Notes under the pieces: model-generated
Database searches by the model: none
The model's input: only the letters and a program-made list of their open reading frames with translations
Told to the model about the DNA's origin: nothing
Made by a program: the position numbers and the translations under genes
Shown: piece after piece, positions 1-7,787 of the stretch
Layout: the number at the start of each line of letters is the position of its first letter
How positions within the stretch are numbered: position 1 is the stretch's first letter
NCBI GenBank assembly: GCA_964527385.1
Contig: CAZGPZ010000004.1
Span: forward strand, 1-33,138
Source of the DNA: JANWHZ01 sp964527385
GTDB lineage: Bacteria; Patescibacteriota; Saccharimonadia; Saccharimonadales; UBA4665
Direction of reading: 5' to 3'
Length of the DNA: 33,138 nucleotides

Positions 1-283
1 GGTCCGCCCGGAACCGTTGGTCGTGAATCTTGTTCAGCTCGGCGATCAGCTTCGGTACAACGGGTACAATCTTCGCCTCGTCCCAGCCAACATCTTTGAG
101 CATTTCTTTTAAGATCAGATAATCCGTCAGGCCGCGGAAATCCCGGTCGCGCTTGGCTTCTATACCCAGGGCGTCCCGTATAGCTAGAATAAAGCGGTCT
201 TCGGTAAAGCCCGCCGACAGCGTCGCGTCGTGGCTGCCCGCCGACAGCGTGCCGTCGATATCAAAGAGGAACAGTTTCTGCAT
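1..283 (-). CDS. HAD-family hydrolase, C-terminal part cut by window edge
   Basis: The reading frame starts at an ATG (283-281) and runs off the left end, so only about 94 N-terminal residues are visible. The N-terminus MQKLFLFDIDGTL carries the HAD motif I (DxDGT); the first Asp is the usual phosphoryl-accepting nucleophile and the second the general acid. The cap-like helical segment that follows suits a phosphoglycolate-phosphatase-type HAD enzyme, but the substrate cannot be told. Its ATG overlaps the TAA of the upstream NUDIX gene (TAATG), so it is probably translationally coupled as the last visible gene of the recA operon. Oddity: a 15-bp direct repeat (209-223 and 236-250, period 27 bp) encodes a repeated TLSAG just after motif I. 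Confidence 0.85.
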   Translation of the reverse strand, partial: MQKLFLFDIDGTLSAGSHDATLSAGFTEDRFILAIRDALGIEAKRDRDFRGLTDYLILKEMLKDVGWDEAKIVPVVPKLIAELNKIHDQRFRAD

Positions 284-756
284 TATTTTTTATCCAAGTC
301 TGCAGCGGCGTCCAGCGCGTCACCCATACAGCGTTTCATAAGCCCAGTCGTGTCTAGTTGGTCAATGTCGCTCACTTGCGCCAGCCAAGCGTATTGGTCA
401 TGTTCCGGTGACAAAACAACGTGTGCATGCGACGTCCGGACCAAAAAGTTATATTGCCTGACAGAGGGTTTGTTCGGGGTCGTATAGTCGAAACCCGGGA
501 ACATGCCCAGCACTTCCGTGACGTCCAACCCGGTCTCTTCTTTTACTTCGCGGATAACCGCTGCGTGGAAGGTCTCGCCCGGTTCGATGCCGCCGCCCGG
601 CAATTCATAGCTGCCGCCCAGAAAGTCACTGGCGGCACGGCGCACGGCCAACACTTTCCCGCCCGAGACGACCGCGACACCGGTCGACAAATGAGTTATA
701 CCGTCGGCGATTGCCTGCCGGCGCAGCTCTTGCTCGGGAATACTATAGCCAATCAT
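283..756 (-). CDS. NUDIX hydrolase
   Basis: A 157-residue protein when started at the ATG at 756. That start overlaps the TGA of the MazG-like gene (TGATG), which argues against the longer frame to 834. The full NUDIX box is present (GX5EX7REVKEETGL, about residues 56-78 of this version), with the REVKEE segment that binds the metal. The family hydrolyses nucleoside diphosphates linked to another moiety, for example oxidised dNTPs, NADH or sugar nucleotides; the exact substrate is unknown. Its place after recA and a MazG-like pyrophosphohydrolase suggests cleaning of the nucleotide pool. The stop overlaps the start of the HAD gene. Confidence 0.88.
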   Translation of the reverse strand: MIGYSIPEQELRRQAIADGITHLSTGVAVVSGGKVLAVRRAASDFLGGSYELPGGGIEPGETFHAAVIREVKEETGLDVTEVLGMFPGFDYTTPNKPSVRQYNFLVRTSHAHVVLSPEHDQYAWLAQVSDIDQLDTTGLMKRCMGDALDAAADLDKK

Positions 757-1076
757 CACTTCCAAACCCGTTGCTTGTTCTTCTCTTCTTTGGCACGGAA
801 GGCTTGTTCCAGGTCGATGCCGAGCGTATTGCATATATCGAGCAGGATCATGAGCAAATCGGCGGCTTCGTGCGCGGCGTCCCCGCCATTAGAATCGGTC
901 GCGAGCGGCTGGCCGTCGCGCTTGCGCGCTGCTTTTGACAATTCGCCGGCTTCTTCGGTTAAAAGCATGAATTTTTGCGCCAATGTGCGCTTGAAGCCGC
1001 GCTCCGCCACCATGTCGCGTATGTATTGCTGGAAATCGGCTAGCGTCGGCTCCGCTTTCAGCCTCAGGCCACTCAT
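756..1076 (-). CDS. MazG-like nucleotide pyrophosphohydrolase
   Basis: A 106-residue all-alpha protein of the MazG/dUTPase-like superfamily in its small single-domain form. The metal-binding acidic pattern is visible: LLTEEAGELSKA (EExxE, about residues 40-51) and then HEAADLLMILLDI (ExxD type, about 69-81). A basic C-terminus (KNKQRVWK) is typical of small MazG proteins. The family converts (d)NTPs to (d)NMPs plus pyrophosphate. The start lies 4 nt after the recA stop and has an AGGA about 8 nt upstream; the end overlaps the NUDIX start. This packing implies one transcript with recA. Confidence 0.85.
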   Translation of the reverse strand: MSGLRLKAEPTLADFQQYIRDMVAERGFKRTLAQKFMLLTEEAGELSKAARKRDGQPLATDSNGGDAAHEAADLLMILLDICNTLGIDLEQAFRAKEEKNKQRVWK

Positions 1077-1080
1077 GGAT

Positions 1081-2118
1081 TTAATCCTGGGCGGCTTCCT
1101 CGCCAGCTGTCATCACTTTCTTGGACAGTTCGTCCATGACCTTCGGGTTGTCGTGGAGGTACTTCTTGGCGGCTTCGCGACCCTGGCCGATCTTCTCGCC
1201 GTTATACGCGAACCACGCGCCGGACTTCTCGACGATGCCGCGATTAACTGCCTGGTCAAGCACGTCGCCGGACCTGGAAATACCCTCATTGAACATGATG
1301 TCGAATTCTGCTTCGCGGAACGGCGGCGCGATCTTGTTTTTCACCACCTTCACCCGCGTGCGGTTGCCGATGACTTCGTCGCCAGCTTTGATTTGCCCGA
1401 TCCGGCGGATATCCATGCGGACTGATGCGTAGAATTTCAGCGCGTTGCCGCCCGTCGTCGTCTCCGGGTTGCCGAACATGACGCCGATCTTCATGCGGAT
1501 CTGGTTGATGAAAATAACGGTCGCTTTGCTGCGGCTGATAACGCTCGTCAATTTGCGCAGTGCCTGGCTCATGAGGCGCGCCTGCAAACCCGGCAAGCTA
1601 TCGCCCATCTCGCCTTCTATCTCTGCACGCGGCACAAGCGCCGCCACGGAGTCGATAACGATAAGGTCAACCGCATTGGAGCGGACGAGCGTCTCGGCGA
1701 TTTCCAGTGCCTGTTCGCCGTTGTCCGGCTGGCTGAGCAGCAAGTTGTCGGTATCAACGCCAATACGCTTGGCATACGCCGGGTCGAGCGCGTGCTCGGC
1801 GTCGATAAACGCCGCGGTGCCGCCCATGCGCTGGACCTCAGCAATGGCATGCAGTGTCAGCGTCGTTTTGCCAGATGATTCCGGCCCGTAAATCTCTATC
1901 ACCCGTCCGCGCGGCAACCCGGTGCCGAGCGCCAAATCAAGCGAAATGCTGCCGGACGGGATCGTCTCCACCTTCATGTGCGTAGACTCCCCAAGTTTCA
2001 TGATCGAGCCCTTGCCGAACTGCTTTTCGATTGTCTCTAGCGCCAAACTCAAGGCTTTCGCCTTGCCCTCGCTTGCCGAAGCTGTCACTGCTTTGTCACC
2101 CGCCTGTTTATCAGCCAT
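1081..2118 (-). CDS. recA: recombinase RecA
   Basis: A full-length 345-residue RecA, the ATP-dependent strand-exchange protein of homologous recombination. Walker A is GPESSGKTT at residues 78-86; the Walker B region LIVIDSVAALVPRAEIEGEMGD, split here for length as LIVIDSVAAL followed by VPRAEIEGEM, precedes the conserved L1/L2 DNA-binding loops including FINQIRMKIGVMFGNPETT. The acidic C-terminus (EEAAQD) is normal for the family. GGAGG lies 7-8 nt before the ATG. It is the first gene of recA-mazG-nudix-HAD, read from a promoter at 2169-2196. I saw no clear LexA-type operator in the leader. Confidence 0.99.
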   Translation of the reverse strand: MADKQAGDKAVTASASEGKAKALSLALETIEKQFGKGSIMKLGESTHMKVETIPSGSISLDLALGTGLPRGRVIEIYGPESSGKTTLTLHAIAEVQRMGGTAAFIDAEHALDPAYAKRIGVDTDNLLLSQPDNGEQALEIAETLVRSNAVDLIVIDSVAALVPRAEIEGEMGDSLPGLQARLMSQALRKLTSVISRSKATVIFINQIRMKIGVMFGNPETTTGGNALKFYASVRMDIRRIGQIKAGDEVIGNRTRVKVVKNKIAPPFREAEFDIMFNEGISRSGDVLDQAVNRGIVEKSGAWFAYNGEKIGQGREAAKKYLHDNPKVMDELSKKVMTAGEEAAQD

Positions 2119-2168
2119 AATTTCCCCTCCGTTTCGGTTAATAACTACCCCCTGTTGTGCTTGCTTAT

Positions 2169-2196
2169 AGTATACCAGATACCCACGTGCTGAAAA
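2169..2196 (-). promoter_or_regulatory. recA operon promoter
   Basis: On the minus strand TTTTCA (2196-2191) is followed after 16 nt by TATACT (2174-2169), and the -10 is preceded by TGG, giving an extended -10. The predicted transcript has a leader of about 45 nt with a GGAGG ribosome-binding site before recA. Confidence 0.65.
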
Positions 2197-2263
2197 TGCA
2201 AATGGTTACGTGCATTGGCGTGTGTATATGAAGCTTGTAGCGCTTCTGCTTTTGACGCGTTGC

Positions 2264-2272
2264 TGCTAGAAT
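2264..2272 (+). promoter_or_regulatory. possible extended -10 upstream of pilB
   Basis: TGCTAGAAT is an extended -10 match lying about 77 nt before the pilB start. No good -35 is spaced with it; a TTGACG at 2252-2257 is too close to pair. It is the best candidate for the start of the pilB-pilC transcript. Confidence 0.4.
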
Positions 2273-2348
2273 AACCAGTAAAGGATGGGCTTTTGATGCG
2301 ATTGGACACAAGACAGGCAGTTGCCGCCCAGAACGCTGAGAGGCATGC

Positions 2349-4166
2349 ATGCGTATAGCTGATTCGTTAGCGGAACAGTTGCTCAAGAAAGCCGGCAAGG
2401 CCAGCGATGAGCAATTGGCTGAGCTGAAAAAGCAGCAAACCAAGGACAAGAAGCCGCTGCAGGACCTCGCGCTCAAGAGCAACTTGATCAGCGAAAAGGA
2501 CCTGACCAAGCTCTACGCCGACGAGATAGAGGTCCCGATGATCGAGCTGAATGCCAAGGAGATCAAAAAAGATGTCCTGAAGCTCCTGCCAGAGCGCATC
2601 GCCCGCCAATACAACGCAGTCGTCTTCGACGTTGACGAGAACGGCACGAAGCTCATCGCCATGGACGACCCAGACGACATACAGGCGTTGAACTTCTTGC
2701 AAAAAGAGCTCAGCAACAACATCCGCGTATATATTACGACCGACAGCTTGCTGCAGGCAGCACTTGACCAATACCGCGAAGGCGGCGCTATCGGCAAAGA
2801 ACTGACGAAAGTCATCAACAAAGAAGACGAGGGTGAGGACGCCGACGAGCCGGACAAGGAAGATATCGCCGAGGACTCGCCGATCGCCCAAACGGTCAAC
2901 TTGCTCATCGAATATGCCATCAATGCCAGCGCCAGCGACATCCATGTCGAGCCGCGGGAGGATTTCGTGCTCATCCGCTACCGCATCGATGGCATGCTAC
3001 GCGAGGTCAACAAACTGCCACGCCGGATGCTGAATGCGCTGGTGTCTCGCATTAAGATATTGTCCAACCTAAAAATTGACGAGCACCGCGCGCCGCAGGA
3101 CGGCCGCTTCAAAGTGGAAGTCGGCGGCGGGTTATACGCGCTGCGCGTCTCTACCCTGCCCATCGCCGACGGCGAGAAAGTCGTCATGCGCATTTTGAAC
3201 GAATCAAGCAAGGCAGCCAGCTTCGACCAGCTCGGCTTCTGGGGCATGGCGCTGGAAAACCTCAAACACGCCATCATCCAGCCGCACGGCATGATCCTTG
3301 TCACGGGACCGACCGGTTCCGGCAAATCGACGACGCTCTTTAGCGTCCTGACAATGCTGAACACGCCGAACGTGAATATCTCTACCGTCGAAGACCCGGT
3401 CGAATACCGCATCCCCGGCGTCAACCAGACGCAAGTGAACCCGATCGCCGGCATGACGTTCACCAACGGCCTGCGCGCGCTGCTCCGGCAGGACCCGAAC
3501 ATCATCATGGTCGGCGAGATCCGCGACGGCGAAACGGCAGAATTGGCAGTCCAGGCTGCCCTAACAGGGCATTTGGTCTTCTCTACCCTGCACACCAACA
3601 ACGCCGCGACGTGTCTGCCGCGCCTGCTGGAAATGGGTATCGAACCGTTCCTGATCGCCAGCACGGTGCGCGCCGTCATCGGCCAACGCTTGGTCCGGCG
3701 ATTGTGCGGCGATTGCAAAGAAACATACCAGCCTGACGACACCCAATTGCGGCAAATCGCCAAGACGTTCAAAATCGCCGATGGCGAGGCCATGAAGCAT
3801 ATTCACGAGCTCGAAAGCAAAGCCCTGGAGGATGGTATTGGCAAGCCGATCAGGCCTGACAAAAAGGACGCGGCAACAGCTGAACTGAGCACGACGCCGA
3901 GCGGTATCAAGCACTTGTACAAGGCCCACGAGGACGGCTGCGCGAACTGCAACCATAGCGGTTACAAAGGACGTATCGGCATTTACGAAGTCCTGCGCAA
4001 TTCCGAGAAAATCCAGTCGCTCATCGTCGGCAATAGTACCAGCGAGGCTATCCAGGTCACGGCCATAGAAGAAGACATGCTGACCATGCAGTTGGATGGG
4101 TTCATCAAAGCTTTGCGTGGGGAGACTACAATAGAAGAGATATTGCGCGTAACGGCAGAGGAGTAA
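2349..4166 (+). CDS. pilB: type IV pilus assembly ATPase PilB
   Basis: A 605-residue GspE/PilB-family hexameric ATPase that powers pilin polymerisation at the inner face of the membrane. The N-terminal part (about 1-150) is a GspE N-domain (MshEN type). The ATPase core has Walker A GPTGSGKS at 320-327, an Asp-box region, Walker B-like MVGEIRDGETAEL and the His box STLHTNNA. A tetracysteine zinc site is split: CGDC, then an insert of about 75 residues rich in charged residues, then CANC. The start follows AGAGG with a 5-nt spacer. pilC begins 10 nt after the stop, so the two are co-transcribed. PilT-type retraction ATPases lack this N-domain, which favours PilB. Confidence 0.96.
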   Translation: MRIADSLAEQLLKKAGKASDEQLAELKKQQTKDKKPLQDLALKSNLISEKDLTKLYADEIEVPMIELNAKEIKKDVLKLLPERIARQYNAVVFDVDENGTKLIAMDDPDDIQALNFLQKELSNNIRVYITTDSLLQAALDQYREGGAIGKELTKVINKEDEGEDADEPDKEDIAEDSPIAQTVNLLIEYAINASASDIHVEPREDFVLIRYRIDGMLREVNKLPRRMLNALVSRIKILSNLKIDEHRAPQDGRFKVEVGGGLYALRVSTLPIADGEKVVMRILNESSKAASFDQLGFWGMALENLKHAIIQPHGMILVTGPTGSGKSTTLFSVLTMLNTPNVNISTVEDPVEYRIPGVNQTQVNPIAGMTFTNGLRALLRQDPNIIMVGEIRDGETAELAVQAALTGHLVFSTLHTNNAATCLPRLLEMGIEPFLIASTVRAVIGQRLVRRLCGDCKETYQPDDTQLRQIAKTFKIADGEAMKHIHELESKALEDGIGKPIRPDKKDAATAELSTTPSGIKHLYKAHEDGCANCNHSGYKGRIGIYEVLRNSEKIQSLIVGNSTSEAIQVTAIEEDMLTMQLDGFIKALRGETTIEEILRVTAEE

Positions 4167-4176
4167 AGGGATACAC

Positions 4177-5469
4177 ATGCGCTTTAGTTACCAGGCAACC
4201 AACAAAGAGGGCAAGGCCGTTAGTGGCGTATTCGAAGCCGACGACCGCGAAGCGCTCATCGCTGCCCTGACTCGCCAAGGATTGAAACCAGTCGTCATAA
4301 AAGCTGGCGCAGAAGCCGCGAAAACCAATTTCCTGGATTCTATCTTCAAGCCCAAAGTGAAATTGCGCGACCTTGTCATGTTCACCCGCCAGCTATCGAC
4401 GCTGGTATCGGCTGGCGTGCCGCTGCCACGTTCGCTCTCGACCCTGCAACAACAAGCCGAGAACAAATATTTCAAAGAAGTTATCGGCTCTATCGGCAAA
4501 GATATTAGCGGCGGCACGTCATTGGGCGCGGCGTTCGCCAAATTCCCGGACGTTTTCTCGCCGGTGTACATCAACATGGTCAAGGCAGGGGAATCCGGGG
4601 GAATTTTGGACGAGATACTCAAGCGGCTCGCAACCCAATCCGAGAAGGATGCTACGATCCGCAAGAAAGTCAAAGGCGCGATGACCTACCCGTTGGTCAT
4701 CCTGAGCGTGACGGTGATCGCGTTCTTCGGGCTGATGATCTTCATCATCCCGCAAATCGGCAAAATCCTGACGAACTTAAGCGGTGGCACTGCCTCCCTG
4801 CCGATTTACACACAGGTACTGCTGGACATCAGTGACTTCAGCACTGGCAGCACCGTTATCAAAGCCATACCGATCGTTGGCGGGCTGCCGGTCATCGGCG
4901 GCACGCCAAATGCCTTGTTCATTGTCGCCGCTTTCGGCGTAATCGTGTATTACCTCAAGAAGTACATCCGTACGCCCAAAGGCCAGTATAAATTCCATGC
5001 GCTGCTCTTAAAGACTCCTATCGTCAAGATGATCATCACCAAAGTTGCCATCGCCCGCTTCGCGCGCACGTTCTCGGCGCTGACGTCGGCTGGCGTCACT
5101 GTGTTGGACGCGCTCCAGGTCACCGGCGGCGCTATCGGCAACAAAGTCATAGAAGCCGAATTGGCCGCTGCGGCCCAAGAAGTGCGCAACGGCAAGCCGC
5201 TCAGCCAGCCGCTGTCGCACAGCACTACATTCCCACCCATCGTCTCGCAGATGCTCGCCGTCGGCGAGGAAACCGGGCAGATCGACAAGATATTGGTGAA
5301 AATCGCCGACTTCTACGAAGAGGACGTCGACGCCGTCATCGATTCGCTCAGCTCTATCATGGAGCCGGTCATGATCATAATCCTCGGCGGGTTGATCGGC
5401 TTGATCGCCGTCAGCGTCATGGGCCCGATCGCCTCGCTCTCCACCAACGTCAGCGCCAACGGTTCGTAG
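4177..5469 (+). CDS. pilC: type IV pilus inner-membrane platform protein PilC
   Basis: A 430-residue PilC/GspF protein, the membrane platform that couples PilB to pilin assembly. It has the two repeated T2SSF helical domains (about 67-190 and 270-395), each opening with FTRQLSTLVSAGVPL or FARTFSALTSAGVTV. Hydrophobic segments lie near 171-195, 244-262 and 397-424. An AAAGGG stands about 6 nt before the ATG. It follows pilB by 10 nt. A palindrome-rich gap and a strong promoter separate it from the pilin gene, so pilB-pilC is probably made at a lower level than the pilin. Confidence 0.96.
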   Translation: MRFSYQATNKEGKAVSGVFEADDREALIAALTRQGLKPVVIKAGAEAAKTNFLDSIFKPKVKLRDLVMFTRQLSTLVSAGVPLPRSLSTLQQQAENKYFKEVIGSIGKDISGGTSLGAAFAKFPDVFSPVYINMVKAGESGGILDEILKRLATQSEKDATIRKKVKGAMTYPLVILSVTVIAFFGLMIFIIPQIGKILTNLSGGTASLPIYTQVLLDISDFSTGSTVIKAIPIVGGLPVIGGTPNALFIVAAFGVIVYYLKKYIRTPKGQYKFHALLLKTPIVKMIITKVAIARFARTFSALTSAGVTVLDALQVTGGAIGNKVIEAELAAAAQEVRNGKPLSQPLSHSTTFPPIVSQMLAVGEETGQIDKILVKIADFYEEDVDAVIDSLSSIMEPVMIIILGGLIGLIAVSVMGPIASLSTNVSANGS

Positions 5470-5554
5470 CCTGAAGCAGCCAGACCTATCTGATATTTAT
5501 CTCTTGCGGTCGCAGCCGGAACATTGGAAGCATATCCAGCACCTCTGACGGTAG

Positions 5555-5627
5555 ACCAACAAGCCCTCCCAAGCGAGGACTGTCTGAGCAAAGCCGAAGG
5601 CGCGTGAGTTCCGCAGCGCTTGTTGGT
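5555..5627. repeat. nested inverted-repeat element after pilC
   Basis: ACCAACAAGC (5555-5564) is matched by its perfect inverted copy GCTTGTTGGT (5618-5627). Inside, CAAGCGAGGACT and AGTTCCGCAGCGCTTG continue the pairing with bulges. With the perfect palindrome 44 nt downstream it looks like one structured intergenic element of about 150 bp. No protein is encoded. Confidence 0.7.
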
Positions 5628-5670
5628 TTTGCAACTGCACCCGAACATGTGGCAACGCCCCTGGTCCTTT

Positions 5671-5700
5671 GCCTACTTTTGGACAAAGTCAAAAGTAGGC
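5671..5700. repeat. perfect palindrome with 11-bp arms
   Basis: GCCTACTTTTG (5671-5681) and CAAAAGTAGGC (5690-5700) pair perfectly around an 8-nt loop. There is no T-run after either arm, so it is not a classic intrinsic terminator. It resembles the CTACTTTTGG...CCAAAAGTAG palindromes that recur between genes in many bacterial genomes; that it recurs here is inference. Confidence 0.8.
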
Positions 5701-5738
5701 CGTCAGTTCCACGAAAAGAATCACCGGTGACCATTTGC

Positions 5739-5766
5739 TTGACTTGATAGAGCTTGTGTTTATAAT
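5739..5766 (+). promoter_or_regulatory. strong promoter of the major pilin gene
   Basis: TTGACT (5739-5744), a 16-nt spacer and a perfect TATAAT (5761-5766) make the best sigma70-type promoter in the window. It gives a leader of about 90 nt that contains small hairpins (for example ATTAC/GTAAT at 5817-5832) and ends in AAAGGAGG. This fits high expression of a structural pilin. Confidence 0.85.
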
Positions 5767-5861
5767 GCTTAATCAGATACTGATACGTTCTCTACACTAG
5801 TAGGGGCAAAAGTATCATTACATTTAGGTAATAAAAACGTAACAAAGGAGGGTGGGCACCT

Positions 5862-6329
5862 ATGGTCTCACTGAAAAAGCAAAAGGGCTTCACGCTAGTG
5901 GAACTCTTGATCGTGATTATCATCATCGGCATTCTTGCCACGTTGGTAATCGTAACGTTTAGCGGCGTCCAGGCGAAAGCCCGTGACAGCAAGCGCCAAA
6001 CTGACATAGGCGCGCTCGACAGCCACGTCGAAGCATTCTATGCAGAGCACGGCTGGTACCCGACACTTGCCCAGTTAACCGATGCCACATGGCGTGGCAC
6101 GAATATGAAGGGCCTCGACCCTGCGGCATTGACGGCACCAGGCAACAGCCCGTCAGTTATCGACAGCGCAGCGGCGACGACAACCAAGTACGAGTACGCG
6201 CCGACTCATGACGATGGTACAACTGCATGCAGCGCAACCACTACGGCAGACGATACAAGCTGTACTAAGTTCCTCTTGCGTGCAGTCATGGAAACGGATA
6301 ACAGCGACTACGACAAGACCAGCAACTAA
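5862..6329 (+). CDS. type IV major pilin (prepilin)
   Basis: A 155-residue type IV prepilin. The short leader MVSLKKQKG is followed by F+1 and the canonical FTLVELLIVI helix with E+5, so a prepilin peptidase would cut after Gly9. The N-terminal hydrophobic helix (about 10-35) is followed by a small globular domain; Cys residues in TTACSA and DTSCTK could form the D-region disulfide. A strong separate promoter, AAAGGAGG 11 nt before the ATG, and an intrinsic terminator directly after it make this the likely major subunit. The prepilin peptidase is not in the window. Confidence 0.9.
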   Translation: MVSLKKQKGFTLVELLIVIIIIGILATLVIVTFSGVQAKARDSKRQTDIGALDSHVEAFYAEHGWYPTLAQLTDATWRGTNMKGLDPAALTAPGNSPSVIDSAAATTTKYEYAPTHDDGTTACSATTTADDTSCTKFLLRAVMETDNSDYDKTSN

Positions 6330-6349
6330 TTAGCTGGCGTTCCATCTAC

Positions 6350-6386
6350 GATAACCGGGGCCATACAAGTCCCGGTTATCTTTTTT
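6350..6386 (+). terminator. intrinsic terminator of the pilin gene
   Basis: GATAACCGGG (6350-6359) and CCCGGTTATC (6371-6380) form a perfect 10-bp stem with an 11-nt loop, followed by TTTTTT (6381-6386). It lies 21 nt after the pilin stop. Confidence 0.93.
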
Positions 6387-6410
6387 ACAAAATCTTGTTT
6401 GCAGATTTTG

Positions 6411-6416
6411 TATAAT
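6411..6416 (+). promoter_or_regulatory. -10 box placed 5 nt before the minor pilin start
   Basis: A perfect TATAAT ends 5 nt before the ATG at 6422, leaving no room for a Shine-Dalgarno site, so the mRNA would be leaderless. It lies at the end of an 8-bp inverted repeat (ACAAAATC 6387-6394, GATTTTGT 6404-6411) that could be an operator. A TTTACA at 6384-6389 is too far (21 nt) for a normal -35. Confidence 0.55.
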
Positions 6417-6421
6417 TAAGC

Positions 6422-6901
6422 ATGAGCATGAAAAAACTACGGCATGGATTCCGAGCGGGCGGCCCGCAACAAGGCGGCTTCACGATCGTGGAGCTCATCG
6501 TGGGAACGGTCATCTTCGCAATCATTGTCGTCGGCCTGACGAACGCCTATAACGTCATTCGCTTGTCATACTCACAGGCACGGCAGGTAAACGAAATGTA
6601 CACTGTGCTCAGCGCCTGCCCGGAAGTCGATCGGGCGCTGGAGTTCAACTCTATCAGCAGCTCGGGCAACTGTTACCCGAATAATAGCTTTCCTGCCGAG
6701 GACGGCACGTCGGGTACCGTCACCTACACGCCGGCACTAACGGTTACCAGCACCAGCTCGCTCCCGAACACTGACCCGTTATATAACATCCCCGATTCGA
6801 AAGTCGTGGATATCAGCGTAGGATACCAGAATCCCTACAAAGGCCTGTCAAATATCGAGCTCAAGATGCTCATCACGCGCAATGGAATCGGACAGACGTG
6901 A
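6422..6901 (+). CDS. minor type IV prepilin
   Basis: A 159-residue prepilin-like protein with a longer leader (MSMKKLRHGF...QQGG) and then FTIVELIVGTVIFAIIVVGL, the class III signal with Glu at +5 and a hydrophobic helix. The remainder is a small globular domain with two Cys (SACPEV and GNCYPN). It is the first of three prepilin-like genes in a row after the major pilin. In known systems such minor subunits prime assembly or sit at the pilus tip. The stop TGA overlaps the next ATG (TGATG). A start at 6428 is also possible. Confidence 0.85.
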   Translation: MSMKKLRHGFRAGGPQQGGFTIVELIVGTVIFAIIVVGLTNAYNVIRLSYSQARQVNEMYTVLSACPEVDRALEFNSISSSGNCYPNNSFPAEDGTSGTVTYTPALTVTSTSSLPNTDPLYNIPDSKVVDISVGYQNPYKGLSNIELKMLITRNGIGQT

Positions 6902-7701
6902 TGCACAAACGCAGGCAACAACCTCTGATACCGAATGAGTCGGGCTTCACGCTCGTAGAGCTTTTAGTTGCCATGATTTTGACCGTCATGTTCACCGGGC
7001 TGGTGCTGAACTTCATGATCAGCTTTTGGAGCGGCACAGCCACGCTTGAGAACGACAGCGAAACCCTGATTGAGCGCCAAAACGCCGGCGATAAATTGCG
7101 TGATGCATTGAACGTAGCCTCGCACTTGGTCATCCAAAACAGCATAGCCGATTCGCACGTTCTCGTCGGCGACCTCAATGATACGACCGGCAATTACTGG
7201 AAACGCCTCTATGCAATCCCCGGCAGCATCACTATGCCCGCCAGCGGCAGCTATACGCCGGTCTTTTATTTCGAAGCGCCGAGCGTCGACAGTTCGAAGG
7301 AGTTCATCATGAATGGCGAACAGCCATATTACGACGAATTTATTTTGTACATGAACGGCAGCAACAAGCAGCTGCTTCTGCGAACGCTCGTTAACCCTGA
7401 TGCTAGCGGCGACCGGCTCAAGACGAGCTGCCCGGCGGCATCTGCAAGCAGTACCTGCCCTGCAGATTCTATAATCGCCGGCGATGTTACCTCAATTGAC
7501 ACGCGTTACTTTTCCCGCTCTGGAAACACTATTGACTACACGTCTATTACCGACCCTGTCACCGGGGATTACATCGGTCCGGATTTCCCCGCGGTCGACG
7601 TCGTCGAATTAACGGTCCACATAGGCAAAAGCTCTGTCATCCATGGCGGTGTCGACACGAGCACGGAGACGATCGTGCGCGTGGCGCTGAGGAACCAATA
7701 A
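6901..7701 (+). CDS. minor type IV prepilin (PilW/PulJ-like)
   Basis: A 266-residue protein with the prepilin motif ESGFTLVELLVAMILTVMF, cleavage expected before Phe, and a long globular domain. Length and order (second minor pilin, ahead of a PilX-like protein) suggest a PilW/PulJ role, which is inference. The ATG at 6901 is preferred because it overlaps the preceding TGA; a GTG at 6898 is in frame. Two Cys pairs near residues 180-190 (TSCPA, STCPAD) may be structural. Confidence 0.83.
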   Translation: MHKRRQQPLIPNESGFTLVELLVAMILTVMFTGLVLNFMISFWSGTATLENDSETLIERQNAGDKLRDALNVASHLVIQNSIADSHVLVGDLNDTTGNYWKRLYAIPGSITMPASGSYTPVFYFEAPSVDSSKEFIMNGEQPYYDEFILYMNGSNKQLLLRTLVNPDASGDRLKTSCPAASASSTCPADSIIAGDVTSIDTRYFSRSGNTIDYTSITDPVTGDYIGPDFPAVDVVELTVHIGKSSVIHGGVDTSTETIVRVALRNQ

Positions 7702-7787
7702 GGCATACAATGAAAGATATTATGGGAAACATATATAGGCATTACGCCACATCCCCGTCCCGTGCAGGACAAAGGAGAACGAGAAAC

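Noticed and set aside
421..1425. Long plus-strand frame opposite the NUDIX, MazG-like and recA genes
   Set aside because: It is antisense to three clear genes, has no recognisable domain, and no promoter or ribosome-binding site fits.
2119..2200. LexA/SOS box in the recA leader
   Set aside because: I looked for a GAAC-type or other long palindrome near the promoter and found none.
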